A program made the position numbers and the translations under genes. This document shows positions 51,650-60,645 of a stretch of DNA of 64,000 bases, piece after piece. The stretch is from an uncultured Bacteroidota bacterium. Lineage in GTDB: Bacteria > Bacteroidota > Bacteroidia > Flavobacteriales_F > PHOS-HE28. The stretch spans positions 62,001-126,000 of the forward strand of contig CADEDY010000001.1 in assembly GCA_902826215.1 (NCBI GenBank), read 5' to 3'. How positions within the stretch are numbered: position 1 is the stretch's first letter; the number at the start of each line of letters is the position of its first letter. The notes beneath the pieces were generated by a model. That model saw only the letters and a list, made by a program, of their open reading frames with translations, was not told the origin of the DNA and did no database searches.

Positions 51650-52636
51650 ATGCGCTACCGTCGTCTCGGCTCCTCCGGCCTTCAAGTATCTGAGCTCTCC
51701 CTCGGCTCGTGGCTCACCTTCGGCAAACAGATCGGTGATCCGATCGCCGAGAAGCTGATGAAGACCGCCTACGATGGAGGAGTCAATTTCTTCGACAATG
51801 CGGAGATCTACGCACGCGGCAATAGCGAACGCGTCATGGGGAAGGTGCTGAAGAAGATGAAGTGGCCGCGTGACACTTGGACGGTGAGCAGCAAGGTCTT
51901 CTTCGGTACGGGAGGAAAATTGCCGACACAGGTCGGCTTGCACCGCAAACATGTGATGGAGGGTTGCAACGATGCGTTGAAGCGGTTACAGGTCGAGTAC
52001 CTCGACCTCTTTTTCTGTCATCGGCCGGATAAGAACACGCCGATCGAGGAGACCGTATGGACCATGCACCAGCTGATCATGGCCGGTAAGATCCTGTATT
52101 GGGGAACCAGTGAATGGAGCGCGCAGGAGATCATGGAAGCGCACATGGTGGCCAAGCAGCATCACCTCATCGGACCCGTGATGGAGCAGCCGCAGTACAA
52201 CATGTTCCATCGCGATAAGGTCGAGGTCGAGTTCGGGCAGATATATAAAGGTGTAGGCTTGGGCACCACCATCTGGAGCCCGCTTGCCAGCGGTATCCTG
52301 AGTGGCAAGCACCGCGACACCAAGGCCAGCAAAGGCACTCGCCTAACAATGCAAGGGCTGGACTGGCTGCGCGAACGCGAACTCACCGAAGCTCGCTTGA
52401 AGAAGGTGGACAAGCTGAAACTGATCGCAGAAAAGATCGACCTCTCGCTCCCCGTAATGGCGCTCGCCTGGTGCCTCAAGAATCCCAACGTGAGCACCGT
52501 GATCCTCGGTGCGAGCAAGGAGGCGCAATTGAAAGAGAACCTCAAAGCGAGCGAAGCACAAGACCGGCTCACCCCGGAAGTAATGGCGCGCATCGCCAAG
52601 GTGTTGGACAACGAACCGGAAAGGCCGCAGTTCTGA
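51650..52636 (+). CDS. aldo/keto reductase (Kv-beta-like)
   Basis: This encodes a 328-residue TIM-barrel oxidoreductase. The N-terminus MRYRRLGSSGLQVSELSLGS starts strand 1. The catalytic tetrad is Asp49 and Tyr54 (FFDNAEIYARG), Lys82 (TVSSKVFF) and His124 (LFFCHRPDKNTP). The NADPH-binding end is VSTVILGASKEAQLKENLKA. The whole sequence is close to the AKR6 group (voltage-gated K+ channel beta subunit and bacterial relatives such as YghZ). It reduces aldehydes with NADPH in the cytoplasm; the physiological substrate is not known. Confidence 0.93.
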   Translation: MRYRRLGSSGLQVSELSLGSWLTFGKQIGDPIAEKLMKTAYDGGVNFFDNAEIYARGNSERVMGKVLKKMKWPRDTWTVSSKVFFGTGGKLPTQVGLHRKHVMEGCNDALKRLQVEYLDLFFCHRPDKNTPIEETVWTMHQLIMAGKILYWGTSEWSAQEIMEAHMVAKQHHLIGPVMEQPQYNMFHRDKVEVEFGQIYKGVGLGTTIWSPLASGILSGKHRDTKASKGTRLTMQGLDWLRERELTEARLKKVDKLKLIAEKIDLSLPVMALAWCLKNPNVSTVILGASKEAQLKENLKASEAQDRLTPEVMARIAKVLDNEPERPQF

Positions 52637-52658
52637 CGGAACTTCCGCATCTTGCGGT

Positions 52659-54467
52659 ATGCGATGGCTCTTCTTCCTGATCGCATGCTCAGCGACGTCA
52701 ACTGCGCATGCCCAATTGGACAGTCTGCTACGCGTGCTCAACACTCTGCCGGACGATACCTCGCGTCTACCTGTTCTGACCGGATTGCTGCGCGCCACGG
52801 TATTCAGCGATCCCGATAGTGGTCTTTTCTTCGCCGAACGATATCTGGCCGTGGCGAAGAGCAGCGATGTGGCCATGGAAATAGGCAAGGGCCACAACTA
52901 TACTGGGATGTGCTATTCGGCCAAAGGCGATCATGACCTCGCCTTGGAACATTACATGGCCGCGCTGTCGCATTTCGAGCATGGCGATGATCCGTGGTAC
53001 ACCGCCATGGCGCATAACAATGTCGGCAGTGTGATGGAGCACGAACTCAGGTTCTCAGAGGCCACACGTGAATTCCGGATCGCGTTGAAGGCCTTCGATC
53101 AACTGAACGATACGACATGGATATCCAATGTGAGCAACAACCTCGGGAATGTATACTTCAACCGAGGACAGAAGGATAGTGCGATGGTGTTCTACGAGTT
53201 GGCTGATCGCATGCTCGCGGAATTGGGTGATCGGGCATCGGCCTCGCAAGTGCGCATGAACCTTGCGGTGTGCTATTTGGATCTTGGTGACCCCCCAAGG
53301 GCCTTGTCCACCATTCGGTCAGCCGTGGAAGTGCATCCATTGGGTCAAGATGAATTGAACAGAGCGAACATCCTGATCAATTATGGTCGGGTATTGGATG
53401 CGAATGGCATGCACGACAGTGCTTTGGTGCAGCTTCGGGAGGGTGTGCGATTGGCGCAGGAGTATGGTGGCTTGGAGGTGGAGGGCAATGGAGAGGGTCT
53501 TCTGAGCGATCATTTCGAGGCCATCGGCAGATCGGATTCGGCCTTGGTGCATTACAAACGCATGGTAGCGGTGGATGATTCGTTGTTCACCGCAGAGCGA
53601 AGCGCCCAGATCTCCGAGGTACGCGAGAAGTACGAAAGCGGTAAGAAGGATGCACTACTTGCCGAGCGTGCCGCCGCCTTGGAGCAACGCGCGATCACGA
53701 TAAGGGCCGTTGTGGTGGGTGCGATCCTGTTGCTGTTGGCAGCCCTGTTCGCTTTCCGCGCGTACCGCGTGAAACGCAAGGGCGAGGCGGAGCTGGCTAG
53801 CAAGAACGCGATCATCGAGGGGCAGTTGAAGGAGAAGGAATTGCTGCTGCGCGAGATCCATCACCGCGTGAAGAACAACCTGCAAGTAGTAAGCAGCTTG
53901 TTGAGCATACAGGGTCGTGGCATCACCGACGAGAAGGCGCGGGGCGCCGTGCGCGATGGGCGCGACCGCGTGAAGAGCATGGCCCTCATCCACCAGGACC
54001 TTTACAAGGAGGACGACCTCACCGGCATCAGCATGCCCGGCTATGTGGAGAAGCTCGCACGCAGCCTCATGAGCAGTCATCAAATGCAGCCCGACCGCAT
54101 CGCACTGCACGTAGAGGTGCAGCCCATGACGTTGGATGTGGACACCGCCATACCGCTGGGTTTGATCCTGAACGAACTGATCACCAACGCGCTGAAGTAC
54201 GCGTGGCCCGAAGGAAGGAATGGAGTGCTTGCCGTGAACATGAAGGAGGTCCAGGATCCGAACGGTGACGGGGTCGTCCTGCAGTTGTACGTTCAGGACA
54301 ACGGCATCGGCTACGACCCCTCAGCACCCCGCAATGCCGAGGGTACTGGATTCGGGCTGAACATGATCAAGTCGTTCTCCTCGAAATTGGGTGCGGAGCA
54401 TAGCGTGATCCGCGATGGTGGTACATTGGCACGGCTCATCATCCGCAAGTACAAGAAGGTCCAATGA
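52659..54467 (+). CDS. TPR sensor histidine kinase (HisKA_2)
   Basis: This encodes a 602-residue protein. A signal peptide (cleaved near AHAQ) leads into about seven TPR repeats (residues 20-330, e.g. GKGHNYTGMCYSAKGDHDLA; AHNNVGSVMEHELRFSEATR), a coiled stretch, one TM helix (346-366) and the kinase core: HisKA_2 (LLLREIHHRVKNNLQVVSSL, with His401/402 in the H-box) and a HATPase (LILNELITNALKYAWPEG; DNGIGYDPSAPRNAEGTGF). The TPR domain lies in the periplasm and may sense a protein or peptide. It overlaps the LytTR response regulator by 4 nt (ATGA) and is the probable input of the adhesin cluster downstream. The start at 52659 lies 22 nt after the AKR gene. Confidence 0.92.
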   Translation: MRWLFFLIACSATSTAHAQLDSLLRVLNTLPDDTSRLPVLTGLLRATVFSDPDSGLFFAERYLAVAKSSDVAMEIGKGHNYTGMCYSAKGDHDLALEHYMAALSHFEHGDDPWYTAMAHNNVGSVMEHELRFSEATREFRIALKAFDQLNDTTWISNVSNNLGNVYFNRGQKDSAMVFYELADRMLAELGDRASASQVRMNLAVCYLDLGDPPRALSTIRSAVEVHPLGQDELNRANILINYGRVLDANGMHDSALVQLREGVRLAQEYGGLEVEGNGEGLLSDHFEAIGRSDSALVHYKRMVAVDDSLFTAERSAQISEVREKYESGKKDALLAERAAALEQRAITIRAVVVGAILLLLAALFAFRAYRVKRKGEAELASKNAIIEGQLKEKELLLREIHHRVKNNLQVVSSLLSIQGRGITDEKARGAVRDGRDRVKSMALIHQDLYKEDDLTGISMPGYVEKLARSLMSSHQMQPDRIALHVEVQPMTLDVDTAIPLGLILNELITNALKYAWPEGRNGVLAVNMKEVQDPNGDGVVLQLYVQDNGIGYDPSAPRNAEGTGFGLNMIKSFSSKLGAEHSVIRDGGTLARLIIRKYKKVQ

Positions 54468-55204
54468 ACGCCGTACACATCATCGTGGTGGAGGACGAAC
54501 CGCTGATCGCTGAGGATCTACGCGCACATTTGGAAGAGCTCGGTTACATCGTGTGCGCCGTGTGCGATAACGCCTTGGATGCGATGTCCGAGCTCATCGC
54601 CCACAAGCCCGACCTCTTGCTGCTGGACATCAACTTGGGCAATGGTGCTGATGGAGTGCAACTGGCGGCCTCCGTCAACGCGAAGCATCCCACCCCCTTC
54701 ATCTTCGTGACCAGCCACGCGGACAAGGCGACCCTGGATCGTGTCAAGGAAGTGCGACCAGCTGGCTTCATCATCAAACCCTTCGATGAGAATGACCTGC
54801 ACACGCAGATCGAAGTGGCCCTTGCACGCACCGCCGGAAAGCTGGACGTGACCACCCAACCCGAAACCGCACAACGCAGTGATTTCGTTATCGCCGACAG
54901 CATCTTCGTCCGCGACAAAGGCCGCTTGGTGAAGGTGCCCTTGGCGGAGATCCGCGTTGCTGAAGCGGACGACAATTATGTGACCTTGTTCACGCCTACG
55001 AAGAAGTATGTGATAACAAGCACGCTGGCTTCAGTGGAAGAAAAGCTGAATAGCCCACACCACATGCGCGTACACCGCAGCTACTTGGTGGACCTGCGGA
55101 AGGTCACGGCGGTGGAGGATGGTTGTGTGCGCATCGGTACCGAGATCATTCCTGTAGGTAAGACGTACAAGGAAGCTCTCATGGCGCGCATCCGTACGCT
55201 CTGA
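54464..55204 (+). CDS. LytTR-family response regulator
   Basis: This encodes a 246-residue protein. The receiver (NAVHIIVVEDEPLIAEDLRA) has phospho-acceptor Asp55 in LLLLDINLGNGADG, the switch Thr/Ser in FVTSHAD and Lys105 in IIKPFDEN. Residues 140-246 are a LytTR DNA-binding domain (DSIFVRDKGRLVKVPLAEIR, VAEADDNYVTLFTPTKKYVI, HHMRVHRSYLVDLRKVTAVE). Such regulators bind pairs of 9-bp direct repeats about two helical turns apart; a pair with that spacing lies 4 bp after its own stop codon and two more lie further right. It is the likely activator of the secreted-protein genes that follow. It is intact, unlike the related regulator at 42554. Confidence 0.94.
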   Translation: MNAVHIIVVEDEPLIAEDLRAHLEELGYIVCAVCDNALDAMSELIAHKPDLLLLDINLGNGADGVQLAASVNAKHPTPFIFVTSHADKATLDRVKEVRPAGFIIKPFDENDLHTQIEVALARTAGKLDVTTQPETAQRSDFVIADSIFVRDKGRLVKVPLAEIRVAEADDNYVTLFTPTKKYVITSTLASVEEKLNSPHHMRVHRSYLVDLRKVTAVEDGCVRIGTEIIPVGKTYKEALMARIRTL

Positions 55205-55207
55205 TCC

Positions 55208-55236
55208 GTTCACCCAACGTATTCGGTCGTTCACCC
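55208..55236 (+). promoter_or_regulatory. LytTR-type direct repeat site 1
   Basis: GTTCACCC at 55208-55215 and again at 55229-55236, start-to-start 21 bp. With its flank (TCCGTTCAC) the first copy resembles the LytTR half-site consensus [TA][AC][CA]GTTN[AG][TG], failing only at the last base. A box CAAGTTCG at 55269-55276, 40 bp after the second repeat, could be the -7 element of the operon starting at 55292. Confidence 0.65.
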
Positions 55237-55291
55237 GATCTTGGTGGCGCTGTACCGTGGATCCGGCGCAAGTTCGTGAACTCAATTGTCC

Positions 55292-56626
55292 ATGAAGATG
55301 CGTATGCGCCTCGCCCTCCTCATTGCAGCCATCAGCCTTTCTGCGATCGCTGCATTCGCCCAGCCCAGTGATGCCCAGATCCTCAAGGACATCGCCAGTC
55401 CGAAACAGCTGAAGGTGGAACTCTCCAAAAGCACCACCAAGAAAGTGTGGAGCGATGCCCATGCGCAGTGGTTCTGGGAGCGCGGCGCCACCATCTGGTT
55501 GCCCGCCGATGTCACCGAGTATCCGAACGCCAAGGTGGTTGTGTACGGGTTCGCGCGGTACCACACGGGCAACCCGCCCAGTTACCGCGAGTGGAAGACC
55601 AGCCTCAACGAGTACGAAGGAATACCCGCGCCCACCAAGGAGGAGATCCTCGCACACGCACGCAAGTACCTGAAGGATTTTGTAGGCGAATACAGGTACA
55701 ACCGGATGACCGATATCAAGAGCATCGATGTAGCGGCCGATCCCAAGACCGTATGGCACACACCGCTCTCCTTCAGCATGCAGTTCGAGGTGGTGGCCGA
55801 CGAGATCATCAGCGACATCGAAGTGGCCACGGTACTTACCCGACAAGAGACCCGCTTCTACCGTGACAAGGTCAGCGATCCATGGAAGTCGTTCATGGTA
55901 ACGGTGGAACGCGATACACGCCACGAGAACAAGCGCAGCTTCACCCCCGAGGATATCCGCGCGATGGAGACCATCGGCAGCCGCGAAGAGGAGGCACAAG
56001 CCCAAGCTGCATTGGCCGAGCTCGGAGAGATAACGATACCGGATTTCGCCCGCGATGTGGACGTGTTCATGCACACGCACAAGCTGCTGCGCGAAGGCAC
56101 CGCAGCACAATTCGAAGCGTATCTTATCCGCATGTTGGCGCCGGTCTACTTCGTTGAGGGCAGCACCACCCGCCTCACACCCCAAGGTGCCGACCTCGTG
56201 AACAAGGCGGTGAACAACGCCTTCAAAGGGAAGAGCACATACGCGCAGCAGTACTGCCCGGATCCCGGGGTGAAGCATCAGCAAGCCGACATGATGGAGT
56301 GGTGGAACGCCACGCAGGATGCGCATGTTCGAATGGCGTTGACCAAGGCCGGTGGCGGGTGGAAGAACGGTCAGAAGACCGGTGAGACATACAAGATCAA
56401 CGCGTTGGAGGTGTGGATGCTTTCCAGCGCTGATGACATCGCGCGGATCAATAGCTATGAGCCGGGCATGCTGTGCAAGACCCCTTCGGGCGCTTCGCAA
56501 GCGGTGCAGAAGGCGACCGCTGGAAGTGGAACATCTGGCGGCACGAGCACTGGGTCAACTAGCGGGAATGCCAACGATATCTTGAAGAAAGGAAAAGGAC
56601 TCCTCGACAAAATGACCAAGCCATGA
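55292..56626 (+). CDS. exported protein of unknown function, first gene of the LytTR-controlled operon
   Basis: This encodes a 444-residue protein with a signal peptide (MKMRMRLALLIAAISLSAIA, cleaved near AFAQ). I do not recognise the family. Visible features are a globular first half with aromatic-rich segments (DAHAQWFWERGATIWLPADV; VVVYGFARYHTGNPPSY), a central Glu/Ala-rich helix (GSREEEAQAQAALAELGEIT), a region with TYAQQYCPDPGVKHQQADM and a low-complexity Gly/Ser/Thr linker near residue 410 before a basic amphipathic C-terminus (NDILKKGKGLLDKMTKP). There is no T9SS tail or lipobox. It overlaps the next gene, a T9SS adhesin, by 4 nt (ATGA), so it may be its periplasmic or surface partner. 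The ATG at 55292 is preferred over a TTG two codons upstream. Confidence 0.8.
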   Translation: MKMRMRLALLIAAISLSAIAAFAQPSDAQILKDIASPKQLKVELSKSTTKKVWSDAHAQWFWERGATIWLPADVTEYPNAKVVVYGFARYHTGNPPSYREWKTSLNEYEGIPAPTKEEILAHARKYLKDFVGEYRYNRMTDIKSIDVAADPKTVWHTPLSFSMQFEVVADEIISDIEVATVLTRQETRFYRDKVSDPWKSFMVTVERDTRHENKRSFTPEDIRAMETIGSREEEAQAQAALAELGEITIPDFARDVDVFMHTHKLLREGTAAQFEAYLIRMLAPVYFVEGSTTRLTPQGADLVNKAVNNAFKGKSTYAQQYCPDPGVKHQQADMMEWWNATQDAHVRMALTKAGGGWKNGQKTGETYKINALEVWMLSSADDIARINSYEPGMLCKTPSGASQAVQKATAGSGTSGGTSTGSTSGNANDILKKGKGLLDKMTKP

Positions 56627-58464
56627 AACACTTCTACGCACTCCTGTTGGCATTCGCGTTCGCCGGGCTGGCTCAGGCACAGCTGAGCGGCACCTACACC
56701 GTGGGCGGTGCCTCACCGGATTATACCACCATCACCGCTGCGGTGAACGCGCTGAACACACAGGGCGCCTCGGGCAATGTCATCTTCGATATCCGTCCCG
56801 GCACCTACACCGGTCAGTACAGCTTGGGCGAGATCAGCGGCGCGCCGGGTTCCATCCAGTTCCGCAACAGCAGCAACGGAGCCCAGTTGGTGAACCTGGA
56901 GTACGACGCCAGCGGATCTTCGGACAACTACATTTTCAAGTTGGATGGCACCGATGACGTGCGCTTCGAGAAGCTCACCTTCCTTCCGTTGGACTTCAAT
57001 TATGCCCGCGCGATCCACTTCTTCAACTCCATCGAGGGTTTGATCATCGAGCAATGTGTGTTCCGCGGAAGCACCAATCCGTCGGGCTCGGCCTATTTCG
57101 ATCGTATCCTGGTCCACTGCGATCAGTCCAGCCTCAATACCAACAACAACCCACAGGATGTGCTGATCCTCGACAACTCCTTCTTCGATGGCAACACGGC
57201 CATCGACATCGACGCCTACGGGTTCAGTGGTGCGCGTAGCGCCGGACTGATCATCAGCGGCAACGAGTTCCGGCAACAGATCGGCACGGGTGTCAAGTTG
57301 AATAATTGCATCGGCAGCATCGGCGACAACGACTTCAGCACCACCGTGGGCAATTGGTATGTGGCGATCCGTACCACCTACTTCGATGGTGGCAGCCAGA
57401 TCCGGCGCAACGACATACGCGCATACGCTACGAATGGCTGTACGGGTATCGAGGTGGGCAATACGCAGAGCACCACCGGCAACATGATCAGCAACAACAT
57501 GGTGTACGTGAACGGCACCGGCGATGTGTGGGGCATGGCCGTGTACAACCTATGGGACATGAAAATCGTGCACAATAGCGTGCTGGTGGCGAACGGGCTG
57601 CCTGAGCAGTCCTTCGCCTTCTACCACCTCAGTGAATTCGCCGACGGCGAGGATGCCTTGGTCCGCAACAACCTCTTCGCCAACAACACCGGTGGCCTGG
57701 CCTACAAGGCCAACCGCCAGCAGAACATCGCCTTCGAGGACCACAACGGCCTCTTCACCACGGGTCCAGTGCTTTCCATGGTAGGGCCCAATGCCTACGA
57801 TGAACTGGCCGATCACCAAGCAGGAACAGGTCAGGGACTTGGCGATAGCGACATCGATCCGGTCTTCCCCGAGCAACCCGACCTGCACATGAACAACTGT
57901 GAGCTCGACAACCTCGGTGAATACTACTTCGTGGTCGCGGCCGATATCGACAGCGAAGCACGGGGTAACCCCGCTTGCGACATGGGGGCCGATGAGTTCG
58001 ACCCGGAGTCGGTCGTGGCAACACCACCGGTGATCATCGATCAAAGTCAACTGCCGTACGAACTAGGATTAGCGGCCACCTACACCACCTACCAATGGAA
58101 CACCGGCGCCACTACGCCCACCATCACCATCACCGCCGGCGGGCCCTACAGCTGTCTGGTGATGGACGTGAACCTATGCATGTACAATGTCAACGTGAAC
58201 GTGATCGTGGAGATCACCACGGACATTGCAACGCATGAGGCGAGCACATGGCAAGTGCTTCCCAACCCCGCAACGGACCACATTCGCATCAACGGGCTAG
58301 CGGATGTGACCCCATACACGATCCACGATGCTGGTGGGCGAATTGTGCACCAAGGCGTGCTGAACGAGGGCGCGCCGATCGCGGTGGATGCGCTGCCAGC
58401 CGGCCTGTACACGGTGCGTACCACGGACGAGAACTACCGTGCGCTCCGTTTCGTGAAGCAGTGA
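56623..58464 (+). CDS. T9SS-sorted right-handed beta-helix surface protein
   Basis: This encodes a 613-residue protein. The signal peptide (cleaved near LAQAQ) leads into LSGTYTVGGASPDYTTITAA, then VIFDIRPGTYTGQYSLGEIS, the start of a parallel beta-helix. Coils continue with regular N/G-rich turns (LILDNSFFDGNTAIDIDAYG; GLIISGNEFRQQIGTGVKLN). The C-terminal 80 residues are a type A T9SS domain (TWQVLPNPATDHIRINGLAD ... LPAGLYTVRTTDENYRALRF), which directs export across the outer membrane and attachment to the surface. It is translationally coupled to the upstream unknown gene and followed after 24 nt by a stand-alone LytTR gene. It probably acts as an adhesin or polysaccharide-binding protein. 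Confidence 0.88.
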   Translation: MKHFYALLLAFAFAGLAQAQLSGTYTVGGASPDYTTITAAVNALNTQGASGNVIFDIRPGTYTGQYSLGEISGAPGSIQFRNSSNGAQLVNLEYDASGSSDNYIFKLDGTDDVRFEKLTFLPLDFNYARAIHFFNSIEGLIIEQCVFRGSTNPSGSAYFDRILVHCDQSSLNTNNNPQDVLILDNSFFDGNTAIDIDAYGFSGARSAGLIISGNEFRQQIGTGVKLNNCIGSIGDNDFSTTVGNWYVAIRTTYFDGGSQIRRNDIRAYATNGCTGIEVGNTQSTTGNMISNNMVYVNGTGDVWGMAVYNLWDMKIVHNSVLVANGLPEQSFAFYHLSEFADGEDALVRNNLFANNTGGLAYKANRQQNIAFEDHNGLFTTGPVLSMVGPNAYDELADHQAGTGQGLGDSDIDPVFPEQPDLHMNNCELDNLGEYYFVVAADIDSEARGNPACDMGADEFDPESVVATPPVIIDQSQLPYELGLAATYTTYQWNTGATTPTITITAGGPYSCLVMDVNLCMYNVNVNVIVEITTDIATHEASTWQVLPNPATDHIRINGLADVTPYTIHDAGGRIVHQGVLNEGAPIAVDALPAGLYTVRTTDENYRALRFVKQ

Positions 58465-58488
58465 CGGGTCCCGTAACCCAACCGACGG

Positions 58489-58806
58489 ATGGTCACGAAT
58501 TCGGTCTACCTCAAGGATGGCGCGCAGTGGGTGCGCGTGCCCGTGCAGGACATCCTGTACATGGAGGCCGATGACAACGCTACACATGTGTACAGCACGC
58601 TGCGCGCCTACACCGTAGGCCGCATGTTGAAGGACGTGCTGGATGAGATGGCCAGCGAGCGCCTGGAACGGGTACACCGCTCGTACGCGGTGAACCTGGA
58701 CCGCGTGCAGGCCATCAGCGATAACGGCCTGCACGTGGGCGATCGCTGGTTGCCCATCGGACGCAGCTATCGACCGGCGGTATTGCAGCGCTTGCGCATG
58801 ATCTGA
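58489..58806 (+). CDS. stand-alone LytTR DNA-binding protein
   Basis: This encodes a 105-residue protein that is entirely a LytTR domain: VYLKDGAQWVRVPVQDILYM, EADDNATHVYSTLRAYTVGR, LERVHRSYAVNLDRVQAISD, and RWLPIGRSYRPAVLQRL at the end. Each block aligns with the LytTR part of the response regulator at 54464 (EADDNYVTLFTPTKKYVITS, HMRVHRSYLVDLRKVTAVED, EIIPVGKTYKEALMARI). There is no receiver or membrane part. It is the third gene of the operon driven by LytTR site 1 and can provide feedback or a second activator for sites 2 and 3. A hairpin follows 30 nt after its stop. Confidence 0.9.
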   Translation: MVTNSVYLKDGAQWVRVPVQDILYMEADDNATHVYSTLRAYTVGRMLKDVLDEMASERLERVHRSYAVNLDRVQAISDNGLHVGDRWLPIGRSYRPAVLQRLRMI

Positions 58807-58823
58807 AAAGGTAACCAAGGGTC

Positions 58824-58885
58824 TCTCCCGATCGCCGAACGCCTCGGACCTTCCCGCAAGGTTCCGGGGCGTTCACCCATGGATA
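58824..58885 (+). repeat. intergenic repeat copy 1 (hairpin plus operator)
   Basis: This is a segment of about 62 bp (TCTCCCGA, then a hairpin with GAACGCC...GGCGTTC ends, then ACCCATGGATA) that recurs at 60646-60705 before the next adhesin gene. The hairpin and the first half of the LytTR site are both inside it. Confidence 0.7.
58837..58874 (+). terminator. hairpin after the LytTR gene, overlapping LytTR site 2
   Basis: GAACGCCTCGG-ACCTT pairs with AAGGTTCCGGGGCGTTC around CCCGC, one bulge and one wobble, about 16 bp. No T-run follows, so termination is only likely. Its last four bases (GTTC, 58871-58874) are the first half of the direct repeat. Confidence 0.5.
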
Positions 58886-58899
58886 GGTCCCCTTCACCC
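58871..58899 (+). promoter_or_regulatory. LytTR-type direct repeat site 2
   Basis: GTTCACCC at 58871-58878 and CTTCACCC at 58892-58899, start-to-start 21 bp as at sites 1 and 3. A -7-like box CACGTTTG is at 58931-58938, 39 bp after the second repeat starts, 23 nt before the ATG at 58962. Confidence 0.68.
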
Positions 58900-58961
58900 G
58901 ATAATCGACCATAGCGATGGAGGAATAGCGCACGTTTGTGGCGTTCCAATAACCGATCTCC

Positions 58962-60635
58962 ATGAAACTCTCCTTTATCTCGATCTTATTCGCAAGTCTG
59001 TTCGCTCCCACGTTGATGCAGGCACAGGTAAGCGGCATCTTCCACATTGGCGGCGCGGGCGACTCGTATGCAACGATACAGGACGCGGTCGACGACCTTG
59101 CTCAGGTCGGTGTATCCGGTCCAGTGGACCTGGTAGTGGCTCCTGGGGTCTACACGGGAGGTCTCGCTTTGGACCCGATCCCCGGTGCAGGTGCGAGTGC
59201 GCCTATCCTGATCAGGCCGTTGAACCCAGGCGCGTACGACGTGCACATTTCCGGCGAACCTGAGCTCTTCCGCGGCGTGGTCGATATCCGCGTACCGTTC
59301 GTTTCTCTCCACGAGATATCGATCGACGTTTACCCGGATCCATTGAGCCCCGTACCTATCGCCACGAGCTGCGTGCAGGTTGACGCGGACGATGTGGTGG
59401 TCAGCTCTTGCACGATCACCAACAACACCGCGACTACGCATGGTGTTAGCGTTGATGGGGAAAGAAGCGTGCTGCTGGATAATGTCATTGTGAATGAATA
59501 TGCGGACAGCACCCATGGGTCCACGGGACTTCACGTCTATGGAGTGGAACGGGTCACCGTTGACGGCAACAACTTCTCCGGCTGGGTATCCGGCATGTAC
59601 TTATCGTCCATCGGACAATGCGATGTGGTGGACAATGGGATCCTGCTGGCCAAGACCGCATTGAATGAGGATCTGAGCCGCGGGATCACTCTCGCGCTCA
59701 GTGAGAACGCCAACATCCTCCGGAACAGGATCGTCATGTACGAGGCTGGGGCCGGCATATGGATCGGTGGATACTCGGACGAGGGAATAACGAGACGCAT
59801 CGAGAACAACATGGTCAGCAACATCAAGTACAGCGCTGTAGGATATGCGACAACGGGGATCGACGTGCACCTCTACACAACTCCTGCCGTGGATCTGACA
59901 ACACCGGCCGAAAGCGAATTGTACATCCGGCACAATAGCATCTATGTGGAAGGTGACAGCGCGAGCGGCATTTTTACGGACTATCCTCTCGCCCAAGAAA
60001 CCGTGATCACATCCAATTCCGTACGTATGGTCGGCAACGGATGTGTCGGATTGAACTACGCGGGCAACACCTCGGCGCCCTGGCCTACGAGCGACTACAA
60101 CAACGTGAGTTTCTCCGGTGTGGGCAACTGGTACGGGATCTACCAGACCAAGGTGCTTATCCGGACGAATACCACCATGGAAGACCATTCGATCGGTGCT
60201 GTGCCACATTATGTCAGCAAGACCAACTTGCACATCAAGGAAACCTCTCCGAACATCAACACGGCCTTCTTTGATGCGGAAATCACCAATGACTACGACA
60301 AGGATCCACGTCCGGGGCTGGGGCAACACGATATCGGAGCCGACGAATACGGTAACCTCGGCTTGAAGTCATTGGTGGTGGCCCCGCCCGTGCTTCCCGC
60401 GGCCACCGTCGAGATCGGTGCTTATCCGAACCCGGCTCAGGATCAGGTGGTGTTCGAGCTGCCGGATGATGAAGTCCAGCCCTTCGTGCTGCATGGCGCG
60501 GACGGCCGCGTGGTGCTGAGCGGTATGAGCGTTACCGGCCAGGCCGTCCGCTTGGATGGTCTCGCCCCGGGCACTTACATCGCACGGTTCCCGCAATGGC
60601 CAAGTAAAACAACGCGTCTCGTGGTCGCGCACTGA
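58962..60635 (+). CDS. T9SS-sorted beta-helix surface protein
   Basis: This encodes a 557-residue protein. A signal peptide (cleaved near LMQAQ) is followed by VSGIFHIGGAGDSYATIQDA and VDLVVAPGVYTGGLALDPIP, the same opening as its neighbours, then beta-helix coils (VVSSCTITNNTATTHGVSVD; VTVDGNNFSGWVSGMYLSSI; NANILRNRIVMYEAGAGIWI). The end has DIGADEYGNLG and a type A T9SS domain (EIGAYPNPAQDQVVFELPDD ... LAPGTYIARFPQW). It is a single-gene transcription unit behind LytTR site 2 and is followed by a hairpin. It is probably an adhesin or glycan-binding protein on the cell surface. Confidence 0.86.
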   Translation: MKLSFISILFASLFAPTLMQAQVSGIFHIGGAGDSYATIQDAVDDLAQVGVSGPVDLVVAPGVYTGGLALDPIPGAGASAPILIRPLNPGAYDVHISGEPELFRGVVDIRVPFVSLHEISIDVYPDPLSPVPIATSCVQVDADDVVVSSCTITNNTATTHGVSVDGERSVLLDNVIVNEYADSTHGSTGLHVYGVERVTVDGNNFSGWVSGMYLSSIGQCDVVDNGILLAKTALNEDLSRGITLALSENANILRNRIVMYEAGAGIWIGGYSDEGITRRIENNMVSNIKYSAVGYATTGIDVHLYTTPAVDLTTPAESELYIRHNSIYVEGDSASGIFTDYPLAQETVITSNSVRMVGNGCVGLNYAGNTSAPWPTSDYNNVSFSGVGNWYGIYQTKVLIRTNTTMEDHSIGAVPHYVSKTNLHIKETSPNINTAFFDAEITNDYDKDPRPGLGQHDIGADEYGNLGLKSLVVAPPVLPAATVEIGAYPNPAQDQVVFELPDDEVQPFVLHGADGRVVLSGMSVTGQAVRLDGLAPGTYIARFPQWPSKTTRLVVAH

Positions 60636-60645
60636 TCGAACGGTT

